NCBI GenBank assembly: GCA_018304445.1
Contig: JAGVWD010000064.1
Location: 1-5,447 of the forward strand
Source: Candidatus Iainarchaeum sp.
GTDB taxonomy: Archaea; Iainarchaeota; Iainarchaeia; Iainarchaeales; JAXPJC01
Direction of reading: 5' to 3'
DNA: 5,447 bases
The notes beneath the pieces were generated by a model. The model was not told the DNA's origin and made no database searches. It saw only the letters and a program-made list of their open reading frames with translations. This document shows positions 1 to 5,326 of the stretch, one piece after another (positions within the stretch are counted from its first letter, which is position 1; each line of letters opens with the position of its first letter). Made by a program: the position numbers and the translations under genes.

Positions 1-107
1 AGCCCAAAAACAGTCCAGGCCGCCCGGCGCACTAAATGGTACACCGCCCGAAAAAACCGACTCAATATATACGACAAATTATTAGATGACAGCTGTCCCG
101 TTAACAT
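1..107 (-). CDS. Possible 5' end of an unrecognised CDS, running off the left edge
   Basis: An ATG at 107 opens a frame that stays open for 35 codons to the window edge. The peptide begins MLTGQLSSNN and continues with a basic, aromatic, amphipathic stretch containing YHLVRRAAW, which could be the start of a membrane-associated protein. I do not recognise a family. Support comes from strand agreement with the neighbouring genes and an AGG three bases before the ATG, which is too close for a good ribosome binding site. The opposite strand is also open over the same bases (1-120, ending in TAG), so the coding strand is undecided. Confidence 0.25.
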   Translation of the reverse strand, partial: MLTGQLSSNNLSYILSRFFRAVYHLVRRAAWTVFG

Positions 108-126
108 AGACCTATCATAGCATAAC

Positions 127-303
127 TCAATCGCCAGAACCGCCACGACCAAAATATTCGGAAATTGCCAGGGGAATGTCTTGGGGTTGATGAACAATTC
201 GGAAAGAATCGCATTCGGCGAGGATCCCTAGTTTATTAAAACCCCATGAGACCCCGATGGATCCAGACGCAAGATTTATTCGGTATCCCTCGAACCTAAC
301 CAC
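127..303 (-). CDS. Small hypothetical protein, possibly coupled to the peptidase gene
   Basis: This open frame gives 58 residues from a GTG at 303 and ends in GRGGSGD before TGA. The GTG lies one base after the TGA stop of the upstream peptidase gene, an arrangement typical of translational coupling. A GGAG lies about 12 bases before it, which is rather far. An in-frame ATG at 384 would lengthen it to 85 residues but would overlap the peptidase gene by 80 bp, so the GTG is preferred; a TTG at 315 is also possible. I recognise no domain. The peptide is mixed in character (YRINLASGS, WGFNKLGI, FRIVHQPQDIPL) with no signal peptide or membrane segment. It may be a real small gene or chance open frame. 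Confidence 0.3.
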   Translation of the reverse strand: MVRFEGYRINLASGSIGVSWGFNKLGILAECDSFRIVHQPQDIPLAISEYFGRGGSGD

Positions 304-304
304 A

Positions 305-820
305 TCAAGCCACAAGCCAATTCTCCGGCGCCTCAGCCCATCCCAAATAACTTGTTTGTGGTTTTTGGTAATGATTATATCCATCTAAAACATCAGTAAC
401 ATCACTCAACGGGCTTTCTCTGATACCCTTCTTTTTTAAGTTCGGATTTACTCCGGTATGTATCACTTTTCCATCACCAGCATAGATACCAATATGGCCG
501 AAGGTTGACCAGTACCAAAACACAAGCGCACCTACGTGGATGCTACTATTTATGCTTATCAATCCTTTTTCATTCAGGGCTTCGTGCATGTTTATTGCTT
601 TCGGATACTCTGCTGGAGCGCCATACGCAGTTCTTACAAAACGCATACAATAAAAATTCCAAAAAGGATGACCATTTTCTGCATTATCTTTTTTAATGTC
701 GTCCGTATCCGCAGAAGGACTGGGAGTATTACAAGCCGTTTCTCCCGTTTGGCTCTGATGATATTTACATCCGCTAGTGCTACACGGCTGTATGTATTGC
801 CTAATTGGGCTTTCGTCCAT
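305..820 (-). CDS. NlpC/P60-like cysteine peptidase/amidase, catalytic part of a broken gene
   Basis: This frame encodes 171 residues if started at the ATG at 820. The core resembles compact NlpC/P60 or CHAP-like cell-wall hydrolases. A nucleophile cysteine lies in FYCMRFVRTAYG (Cys58), followed by a VGALVFWYW strand, then FGHIGIYAGDGKVIH with the expected catalytic His109 and a possible third polar residue at His121. The C-terminus YLGWAEAPENW is a typical ending for this group. Such enzymes cut peptide bonds in peptidoglycan stem peptides. No signal peptide is visible. The first 45 residues are cysteine- and serine-rich (Cys13, Cys18, Cys30) and look linker-like. The ATG at 820 has no ribosome binding site, and a better N-terminus lies in the other frame (from 855), so this is probably not the true start. 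The family call is by motif reading only. Confidence 0.7.
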   Translation of the reverse strand: MDESPIRQYIQPCSTSGCKYHQSQTGETACNTPSPSADTDDIKKDNAENGHPFWNFYCMRFVRTAYGAPAEYPKAINMHEALNEKGLISINSSIHVGALVFWYWSTFGHIGIYAGDGKVIHTGVNPNLKKKGIRESPLSDVTDVLDGYNHYQKPQTSYLGWAEAPENWLVA

Positions 821-855
821 GATAGAGCTAATTCGATTTTATTTTCTTCTGACAT
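634..855 (-). pseudogene. N-terminal part of the NlpC/P60-like gene, in another frame
   Basis: From an ATG at 855, 13 bases after the toxin stop, this frame reads MSEENKIELALSWTKAQLGNTY. That is the kind of N-terminal helix (A..W.k.qlG..Y) that precedes the catalytic cysteine in NlpC/P60 proteins. A TTG at 867 is an alternative start. The catalytic residues lie in the -1 frame (305-820), and this frame stops at 634. Two explanations fit. One is loss of a single base after the GNTY codons, near 790-800, by mutation or assembly error. The other is a -1 ribosomal frameshift at the in-frame A-AAA-AAG heptamer at 694-688. Either gives a product near 183 residues. The arginine-rich text after GNTY in this frame looks less protein-like than the same stretch in the other frame, which favours the lost base. 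Confidence 0.5.
688..694 (-). promoter_or_regulatory. Candidate -1 slippery heptamer A AAA AAG
   Basis: Read in the frame that starts at 855, the codons are TTA AAA AAG, so the heptamer A AAA AAG is correctly phased. Slipping back one base enters exactly the frame that encodes the catalytic Cys-His peptidase. This heptamer is the one used by E. coli dnaX. I found no obvious strong Shine-Dalgarno-like stimulator upstream and could not fold the downstream region. An A-rich run can occur by chance, so function is unproven. Confidence 0.3.
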
Positions 856-868
856 ATTCGTATCCAAG

Positions 869-1210
869 TTAACTATAATTTTTCAGATACTCCTTAATTC
901 GTTCGCGATCTTCATTTTCCTGTTCATTCTTAGGATACATTTGAATAAACTCGATCTTAGAGATCGCCGTGTGAAAGGCATAAATTATTCGTAAAGATGA
1001 CCCCCGTAGATATCGGCAAAATAATCGCGCTTTGACGATTGTGACTTGCTCCGTTTTTGTTATGACGTTAAAATGTTTGCCGCTACCAAGAGGGAGTGCC
1101 GTAACAACCTTTTTGAACTCAAGCATGTCCTTAGGGAGGGATTCGTATTTTTTTGATAACCGCTTGAAATCCTTAGAAAATTCATCGGTCTCATTAAAGT
1201 TCATCTTCAT
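869..1210 (-). CDS. RelE/ParE-superfamily toxin
   Basis: The 113-residue protein matches the RelE/ParE toxin pattern in length and order. It has an N-terminal helical hairpin (FSKDFKRLSKKYESLPKDM, residues 11-29), a basic strand with KARLFCRYLRG (60-70), the LRIIYAFH strand with Arg74 and Tyr77, a KIEFIQMYPK strand (85-94), and a C-terminal helix ERIKEYLK. RelE-type members are ribosome-dependent mRNA endonucleases and ParE-type members poison gyrase; the sequence alone does not separate them. The start overlaps the antitoxin gene by 17 bp, so translation is probably coupled. ATG at 1210 and ATG at 1204 are both possible starts, and neither has a clear ribosome binding site. The antitoxin-first order and overlap support a type II toxin-antitoxin pair. 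Confidence 0.75.
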   Translation of the reverse strand: MKMNFNETDEFSKDFKRLSKKYESLPKDMLEFKKVVTALPLGSGKHFNVITKTEQVTIVKARLFCRYLRGSSLRIIYAFHTAISKIEFIQMYPKNEQENEDRERIKEYLKNYS

Positions 1211-1973
1211 AATTTCTTACAGAATAGCGCTCGTCTCGGTAGAACACGCTCTCGTAAGAAAGCGGCTGGCCGTTTTCGGCTACCTTCCAAGGTACATCTT
1301 CATGTGAATAATTTTCGATCTCCTTAGCGTTTTTATCGGCAAGCCGCGCCAATACGTCATCTATATGTTCTATTTCGCGAGCGGAAAATTTATCTAGATT
1401 AGGTCTTTTCAAGGCCAAATATTTCTTCTGCTCGTATTTGAAATATTTGCTTCTTACTGCCTCAATCTCTCCTTTTTTCTGCATATCGGTAACAATATCC
1501 TTCAGTTCTACTGAAGTAGGTCCGTGATGATTTTTGATATAGGTTGCGCCAATTAAATTTTCTTCAAATTTTTCGTAGAAATCAAAATCAATGAAATAAA
1601 GTAGCTTATGTAGGACGGTTTCGCCAACATTTGGCCTGCCGCCAACCTTCCCTAATATATACAAGAGTACCTGTTTGAATTTCTCTAAATTCTTGCTGGT
1701 TACACGGATTCTAAGGTCACTAGTAGTTTTTACCTTTGGTTTATCCTCAAGTATTACTTCACGTTCTGGAACATTTCCCGCAAGAAAATCCTCAAATGTA
1801 GTACCAAAAATACTGGCAAGTTTTTTTGCCTCTGAAATCGTGAGCTCCCGCTCGCCCTTCTCAATTTGCATATAAGTAGGGCGAGAAACCTCAAGCTCCT
1901 CTGCAAGGTATTCTTGAGAGAATTTATTCTGTTCGCGTAGCTCCTTTATTTTTTTGTATAGATTCTTAGCCAT
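1194..1973 (-). CDS. XRE-family HTH regulator with Panacea (DUF4065/SocA-like) domain; antitoxin
   Basis: The 259-residue protein has two parts. Residues about 5-63 form a Cro/C1-type helix-turn-helix (FSQEYLAEELEVSRPTYMQI, then the GERELTISEAKKLASIFG helix). After a charged linker (65-95), residues about 98-235 match the Panacea/DUF4065 pattern. The key stretches are VLHKLLYFIDFDFYEKF, then IGATYIKNHHGPTSVELKDIV, then the SHEDVPWKVAENGQPLSYESVFYR ending. Panacea domains are known as versatile antitoxin domains able to neutralise unrelated toxins. With an overlapping RelE-like gene downstream, this is most likely the antitoxin and autorepressor. The ATG at 1973 lies only about 7-8 bases from the predicted transcription start, so the mRNA would be nearly leaderless. 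No ribosome binding site is visible. Confidence 0.85.
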   Translation of the reverse strand: MAKNLYKKIKELREQNKFSQEYLAEELEVSRPTYMQIEKGERELTISEAKKLASIFGTTFEDFLAGNVPEREVILEDKPKVKTTSDLRIRVTSKNLEKFKQVLLYILGKVGGRPNVGETVLHKLLYFIDFDFYEKFEENLIGATYIKNHHGPTSVELKDIVTDMQKKGEIEAVRSKYFKYEQKKYLALKRPNLDKFSAREIEHIDDVLARLADKNAKEIENYSHEDVPWKVAENGQPLSYESVFYRDERYSVRNYEDEL

Positions 1974-1987
1974 ATGTTTATATTAAC

Positions 1988-2016
1988 ATACTACTCTTGT
2001 AAAGAAATCTTGTCAA
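1988..2016 (-). promoter_or_regulatory. Promoter of the antitoxin-toxin operon
   Basis: On the minus strand a perfect -35 box TTGACA (2016-2011) is followed, after exactly 17 bases, by TAGTAT (1993-1988), a 4/6 match to the -10 box. Transcription should start near 1981, leaving a leader of about 8 bases before the ATG at 1973. Confidence 0.65.
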
Positions 2017-2042
2017 GTTGATAAGTAAAGTTCCTTGACAAT
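1996..2042. promoter_or_regulatory. Candidate operator: three CTTG-type near-palindromic repeats
   Basis: Three related 9-mers lie in the divergent promoter region: CTTGTAAAG at 1996-2004, CTTGTCAAG at 2009-2017 (a perfect palindrome around its central base) and CTTGACAAT at 2034-2042. The first two are spaced 13 bp apart and lie across the spacer and -35 box of the antitoxin promoter. The third covers the -35 box of the plus-strand promoter. The position suits autoregulation by the XRE antitoxin and possible co-control of the small gene. Some of the similarity arises because two copies include TTGACA boxes, so this is a suggestion. Confidence 0.4.
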
Positions 2043-2063
2043 AGATAAAGAGCGGCTTAAAAT
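2035..2063 (+). promoter_or_regulatory. Sigma70-type promoter of the 52-aa protein gene
   Basis: A perfect TTGACA (2035-2040), a 17-base spacer and TAAAAT (2058-2063, 5/6 to the consensus) form the best promoter in the window. Transcription should start near 2070, about 40 bases before the ATG at 2110. It is back-to-back with the antitoxin promoter; the two -35 boxes form a 7-bp inverted repeat (TGTCAAG/CTTGACA) separated by 16 bases. Confidence 0.75.
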
Positions 2064-2109
2064 GGACATGCAAAGGTCGTTTTATTAAAAATTAAGATGA
2101 AAAATCAGA

Positions 2110-2268
2110 ATGGGCAAAGGATCTAAAACCACCCTCCGAGGACGCGACGCCGAAACTGGCGAATTCACCACGGTTGAAGAAGCGCGTCGGCATTCTCGTA
2201 CCCATATCGTCGAGCGCGTTCCTAAACCTGGCTATGGCGACACGGGAAGCGGTAAAAAGAAAAAATAA
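2110..2268 (+). CDS. Conserved-type small basic protein, 52 aa, function unknown
   Basis: ATG at 2110 to TAA at 2266-2268 encodes a 52-residue hydrophilic protein. It starts MGKGSKTTLRGRDAETGEFT, continues TVEEARRHSRTHIVERVPKP and ends in a lysine run (SGKKKK). The core R-D-x-x-T-G-x-F-x-T-x-x-x-A-x-x-x-x-R-T resembles a small protein family found across many bacteria and phages, recalled as variants of RDSxTGxFVTxxxAxxxPxTT, whose role is not known to me. It has no membrane segment or signal peptide. The good promoter upstream, the terminator downstream and the fit to a known pattern make it a real gene despite its size. The ribosome binding site is poor. It is divergent from the antitoxin and may share an operator with it. 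Confidence 0.75.
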   Translation: MGKGSKTTLRGRDAETGEFTTVEEARRHSRTHIVERVPKPGYGDTGSGKKKK

Positions 2269-2432
2269 AGGTCGGAAGAATGGTTCGGTACCAATCGAGC
2301 AACTCACCTCAAGAATGGCACTATCCTCTTCTCTGCATATACGGTTAGAAAGATGCGCCCCCGCTTCTCAAATTCCTGATCTAAGAGGTTAAGTCAAAGA
2401 TTGCTCGTGATACATCTCCTGATTCCACCCTT
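2269..2432. other. Non-coding stretch between the small gene and its terminator
   Basis: About 160 bases with no supportable gene. After the TAA of the 52-aa gene the same frame stays open for about 30 more codons without a start codon, and an ATG at 2280 yields only 22 codons. I see no tRNA or strong hairpin. It may be the 3' untranslated part of the small-gene transcript or the remnant of a former gene. Confidence 0.4.
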
Positions 2433-2466
2433 AGGCCCGTCAATAAAAGGCGGGTCTTAAAATTTT
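2433..2466 (+). terminator. Rho-independent terminator after the small gene
   Basis: Stem AGGCCCGTC (2433-2441) pairs with GGCGGGTCT (2449-2457) over 9 bp including two G-U pairs, with a 7-base AATAAAA loop. It is followed by TAAAATTTT, a modest T-rich tail. The tail direction fits plus-strand transcription. It lies 8 bases before the end of the convergent methyltransferase gene and lacks a T tail on the minus strand. Confidence 0.65.
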
Positions 2467-2473
2467 CCTGTCT

Positions 2474-4564
2474 TCACTTCGCATTTTCGACAATTTTAAT
2501 CTCCTCTGGGGTGAGGCCGTAAAGTTTATACACCTCCTCGTCAATTTTACGATCAGTTTTTTGAATTTCCATCTTTAATTTTTGCCACCTTTCTGAGTTT
2601 TCGGTACTGCGAGATAAGTCGATATTATCCTTCATAATACTTTGTACAAGAGTAATTATAACCTCTTGGTGCGGGCGCGATGCAACGACGAAAGGGAAAC
2701 TGCGAAGATAGCCCAGTTTGACTTGAGGGAAAACCTTGCCCGTTTCCATTACCTTTCTGCGATATAAATAGTCAATATATCTAGAATTAAATATGGCTAA
2801 ACAAAAATATATATCCAGCCGCTTAGAGTACTCATCGCGTATAACAGCGATCTGCAAAGTATTAGCAAACCACTTCTTATCAATTACGACCGCTCTAATT
2901 CTATCTGCTGTTTGCCTCCAAACAATTTTTAAGTTCCTCTCCATCATTACTTTATCAAAATAGACTATCTCGTCAGTATCCAACAGGCTCTGATAGTTGT
3001 TTCTTAGAAAAAAACTAGGCCTGGATAAAATAGTATATCGATTAATGTCTGACCCCGTAAATAAGGGATGATCTCGTGGATCCTTTGACTCGCCATGATA
3101 ATAAATTCGTTCTCGGAGATCACCCTTGCCTTTTTCGCCCTTTCCTATATCAACTCTTTGGTGCTTTACGCCAGCATCTTTGAGCAGAAAGACGTCAGCA
3201 AAGATAAGCCCTGTATTCTTTACTATTATTCCTTTAGCCGAGGAGGGCTTCGCCATATAATTTTGGTCAATAGTACTAACTAATTGTCCCAGTACCCTCC
3301 TATTCTTTCTCGCAAGGTCGGCAATGAACCTATTCGCACCAGATTGTTTACTAAGTATCAAGATACAAGATGGTAACTGCACATTCTGAAAAATACTTTC
3401 TCCTAAATTGATAACAAAATTGTCATACTTATTCGCAATCTCTTTGATATCCTCATATCGTGGCTGATATAAAAACGTGTTAGGTAAGATAAAACCGAGG
3501 TCTCCACCATGACGTAATAAAGAGATTGCCTTATCTACGAAGATTTTATATATATCTTTGTGTCGCTTGGTTGAGTCGGGATAAGCAAGGGCATAATATG
3601 CAACATCTTCATCTATATTCGCCCCCCAAGGTGGGTTACCGATCACAACATCAAATCCGCCTTGTTTGAAAACTTCAGGAAATTCTTCCTGCCAATTGAA
3701 TGGTTTTTTATCACGCCAGTTTTTGCCGAACTGCTTCTCTAGTTCTTTATCTGTCCCGGAAATAAGTGAATTGCCGTTTTTGATATTGTGAGAAAGTAAG
3801 GGTAACTTCATCCGTTCGTCTAGGGCGCTAACGAGCAAGTTGAGACGCGCGATTTCGACCGCTTGCGGATCAAGGTCAACGCCATAGATATTTTGTATCA
3901 GAATCTGAAGTTTAGTAAAAGTGCCGCCCGTATCTCCAAAGTCTTTGTATTTCTCGGCAATCAGTTCCAATGCACGAACCAGAAACGACCCCGATCCGCA
4001 AGCTGGATCAAGAACTTTAATTTTTTGCAAATCTGCGACACTATTGCATTTATCCAAGATCTGACCGAGCGCGTTGCGGACGATATAATCAACGATGAAT
4101 GTCGGCGTATAGTAAATCCCTTGTTCTTTACGCTTCTTGGCATCGGTCGCCAACGTGACACCCTTTTTGGATTGAGACAAGCGATACCCGAGGTAATGCT
4201 CATAGACCGTTCCGAGCACATCGGCGGGCATAACTTTGAAGTCATATTCATAGTAGCCCTTTTTGCCGTACAAAATATCAATCACTTTTTCGGTCTTGCC
4301 TGTCCATTCCTCCCATGTTTCAAACGGATGCTCCGAAAAAAGATTGGAGTTATAGACTTCATCCAGCTCACGAAACTTTTTGATCATTGACTGATAAATA
4401 TGTTCGCCCGAGTCGCTTGCTTTTGCTTCGCGTATCAGAACTCTCAAGATATGGGGCTCAAGCCCGCGATCTTCGGCCACGCGAAGGAAAATTAGCCTAT
4501 CGAGGAGTTTCTGCACGCCTTCTTGTTGCAAACTCGCAACGCAGTCGTCAGAATATCGCGGCAT
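2474..4564 (-). CDS. N6-adenine DNA methyltransferase with TaqI-like specificity domain (Type IIG enzyme, MTase-specificity part)
   Basis: The 696 residues match the methylase and recognition parts of Eco57I/TaqI-like Type IIG enzymes. Residues 14-35 form the helical linker (EGVQKLLDRLIFLRVAEDRG). The SAM-binding core begins with motif X (KKRKEQGIYYTP, 143-154), motif I DPACGSGSF (186-194), an acidic motif II GVDLDPQAVEIA (228-239) and IKNGNSL (261-267). The catalytic motif IV is NPPW at 310-313, marking an amino-methylase of the gamma-class order. Residues about 480-650 resemble the TaqI-type target-recognition domain, and the C-terminus ends in a coiled helix with LYGLTPEEIKIVE. It would methylate adenine in an unknown recognition site. 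The ATG at 4564 has no ribosome binding site and begins inside the nuclease gene. In relatives these residues continue directly from the nuclease part, so the start is likely a product of a frameshift. Confidence 0.88.
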   Translation of the reverse strand: MPRYSDDCVASLQQEGVQKLLDRLIFLRVAEDRGLEPHILRVLIREAKASDSGEHIYQSMIKKFRELDEVYNSNLFSEHPFETWEEWTGKTEKVIDILYGKKGYYEYDFKVMPADVLGTVYEHYLGYRLSQSKKGVTLATDAKKRKEQGIYYTPTFIVDYIVRNALGQILDKCNSVADLQKIKVLDPACGSGSFLVRALELIAEKYKDFGDTGGTFTKLQILIQNIYGVDLDPQAVEIARLNLLVSALDERMKLPLLSHNIKNGNSLISGTDKELEKQFGKNWRDKKPFNWQEEFPEVFKQGGFDVVIGNPPWGANIDEDVAYYALAYPDSTKRHKDIYKIFVDKAISLLRHGGDLGFILPNTFLYQPRYEDIKEIANKYDNFVINLGESIFQNVQLPSCILILSKQSGANRFIADLARKNRRVLGQLVSTIDQNYMAKPSSAKGIIVKNTGLIFADVFLLKDAGVKHQRVDIGKGEKGKGDLRERIYYHGESKDPRDHPLFTGSDINRYTILSRPSFFLRNNYQSLLDTDEIVYFDKVMMERNLKIVWRQTADRIRAVVIDKKWFANTLQIAVIRDEYSKRLDIYFCLAIFNSRYIDYLYRRKVMETGKVFPQVKLGYLRSFPFVVASRPHQEVIITLVQSIMKDNIDLSRSTENSERWQKLKMEIQKTDRKIDEEVYKLYGLTPEEIKIVENAK

Positions 4565-5133
4565 GTGTCCAAGTCTTTATAAAGAGACTCACTAACAGAA
4601 ACCTTCTGCAGCTTTTTCCCGACACGTTCTGCTTCTTTATCAATAAGATCCGCCTCAAATGCTTCTCTGGATAACCAAAAGAGTTGGTCAAAACGTTCAA
4701 GATACTCCTTATAAGGAATTTCGAATAGTCTTTTATCGGCTAAATCCTTCCCGATATCTTGCGCATTAAATACGATAAGACTCTCAAAATCGGTTAAAAC
4801 CGCCCAAGTGACGCCGCGGTTCCAAGAATAACGAATGGCCTGATGCGCGAACTCGGCGCGATGAATATCAACATCTAGTTTTTTAGCTTCAACGTAAAAC
4901 TTCGCGCGGCCATTCAGATAAAAACCATAGTCTACCCTGCCCGACGATCGGATGTGCTCCTCGGCAGATACTTCTTTTTTGTCATAGATACTCCAGCCAA
5001 GCGCTTCAAAAAGAGGGAGGATAAAATCCTTCTTGGTTTCCTCTTCAGTATAAGAGCGAGTTTTTTCCGAACGCTGAACAGCTTCGTATTTCTCTACCAG
5101 CTTCACTATTTTTGCCTTAGCTTCTTCTTGCAT
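4492..5133 (-). CDS. HsdR-N-type PD-(D/E)XK nuclease domain of a Type IIG restriction enzyme (split from the methylase)
   Basis: The 213 residues form the N-terminal nuclease module seen in CPR-type restriction-methylase fusions. Glu30-Glu32 precede the helix FILPLFEALGW. Asp68 in GRVDYGFYL and Glu82-Ala-Lys84 in FYVEAKKL give the D-X13-EXK active site that binds Mg2+ and cuts DNA. AVLTDFESLIVF (111-122) completes the fold. Residues 160-200 (ADLIDKEAER to CRDILTTAL) are the helical connector that normally runs on into the methylase. Here the frame instead ends in CNKKACRNSSIG and stops at 4492, inside the methylase ORF, which is read in the -1 frame. The ATG at 5133 lies about 15 bases from a predicted transcription start and has no ribosome binding site. 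Without fusion, coupling of cutting to site recognition would need association of two proteins. Confidence 0.85.
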   Translation of the reverse strand: MQEEAKAKIVKLVEKYEAVQRSEKTRSYTEEETKKDFILPLFEALGWSIYDKKEVSAEEHIRSSGRVDYGFYLNGRAKFYVEAKKLDVDIHRAEFAHQAIRYSWNRGVTWAVLTDFESLIVFNAQDIGKDLADKRLFEIPYKEYLERFDQLFWLSREAFEADLIDKEAERVGKKLQKVSVSESLYKDLDTCRDILTTALRVCNKKACRNSSIG

Positions 5134-5154
5134 TAAGTATCAAAAACTAACCCA

Positions 5155-5183
5155 AGAATAACTCCAACCGTGTCTCTTTTCAA
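5155..5183 (-). promoter_or_regulatory. Promoter of the restriction-modification locus
   Basis: On the minus strand TTGAAA (5183-5178, 5/6 to the -35 consensus), a 17-base spacer and TATTCT (5160-5155, 4/6 to the -10 consensus) lie just before the nuclease gene. The predicted start near 5148 gives a leader of about 15 bases with no Shine-Dalgarno sequence. Confidence 0.5.
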
Positions 5184-5185
5184 CC

Positions 5186-5201
5186 AAAAGCGCGAAGCGC
5201 T
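5186..5201 (-). terminator. Small terminator-like hairpin after secY
   Basis: Read on the minus strand, AGCGC-TTC-GCGCT forms a tight 5-bp GC-rich stem followed by TTTGG (the last stem base makes it TTTT). The stem is short and the T run weak, so efficiency is doubtful. It separates secY and its 3' element from the promoter of the restriction locus. Confidence 0.4.
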
Positions 5202-5224
5202 AACATAAGAAAGCCCTAAGCGAA

Positions 5225-5323
5225 GTGAGAAGTTTTTTCTGCATCGGGCTGGCGGTGGGAGCCATGGACGCTCTCCGTCAGGAGAGCATTTCAACATGGA
5301 GGCGTGCAGAAAAAACTTCTCAC
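5225..5323. repeat. 99-bp element with perfect 19-bp terminal inverted repeats
   Basis: Arm GTGAGAAGTTTTTTCTGCA (5225-5243) is matched without error by its reverse complement at 5305-5323. The 61-bp interior holds a nested perfect 7-bp hairpin GCTCTCC/GGAGAGC with a 4-base loop (5270-5287), enclosed by a 5-bp CCATG/CATGG pair (5262-5266 with 5295-5299). The element begins three bases after the secY stop codon. I see no target-site duplication and no coding capacity. It could be a non-autonomous mobile repeat, a structured 3' untranslated element stabilising or ending the secY mRNA, or a protein-binding site. Confidence 0.85.
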
Positions 5324-5326
5324 GAG

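Noticed and set aside
88..97. Perfect 10-bp palindrome GACAGCTGTC
   Set aside because: Short, isolated and lacking a T tail; it could be chance and gives no support for a terminator or operator.
536..994. 152-codon open frame on the plus strand across the peptidase and toxin genes
   Set aside because: It is antisense to the catalytic part of the peptidase and to the toxin C-terminus, both of which have family motifs.
2092..2307. 71-codon minus-strand frame opposite the 52-aa gene
   Set aside because: Antisense shadow with no motif; the plus-strand gene explains the region.
2174..2392. 72-codon open frame overlapping the 52-aa gene in another frame
   Set aside because: The 52-aa frame has the promoter, a recognisable sequence pattern and a proper start; this one is a shadow.
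3863..4390. 175-codon open frame on the plus strand
   Set aside because: It lies entirely antisense to the methyltransferase motifs, has no recognisable domain and is explained by the codon pattern of the real gene.
4492..4564. Programmed -1 frameshift joining nuclease and methylase
   Set aside because: No correctly phased X-XXY-YYZ heptamer is present in the overlap, so a deletion or a natural split is more likely.
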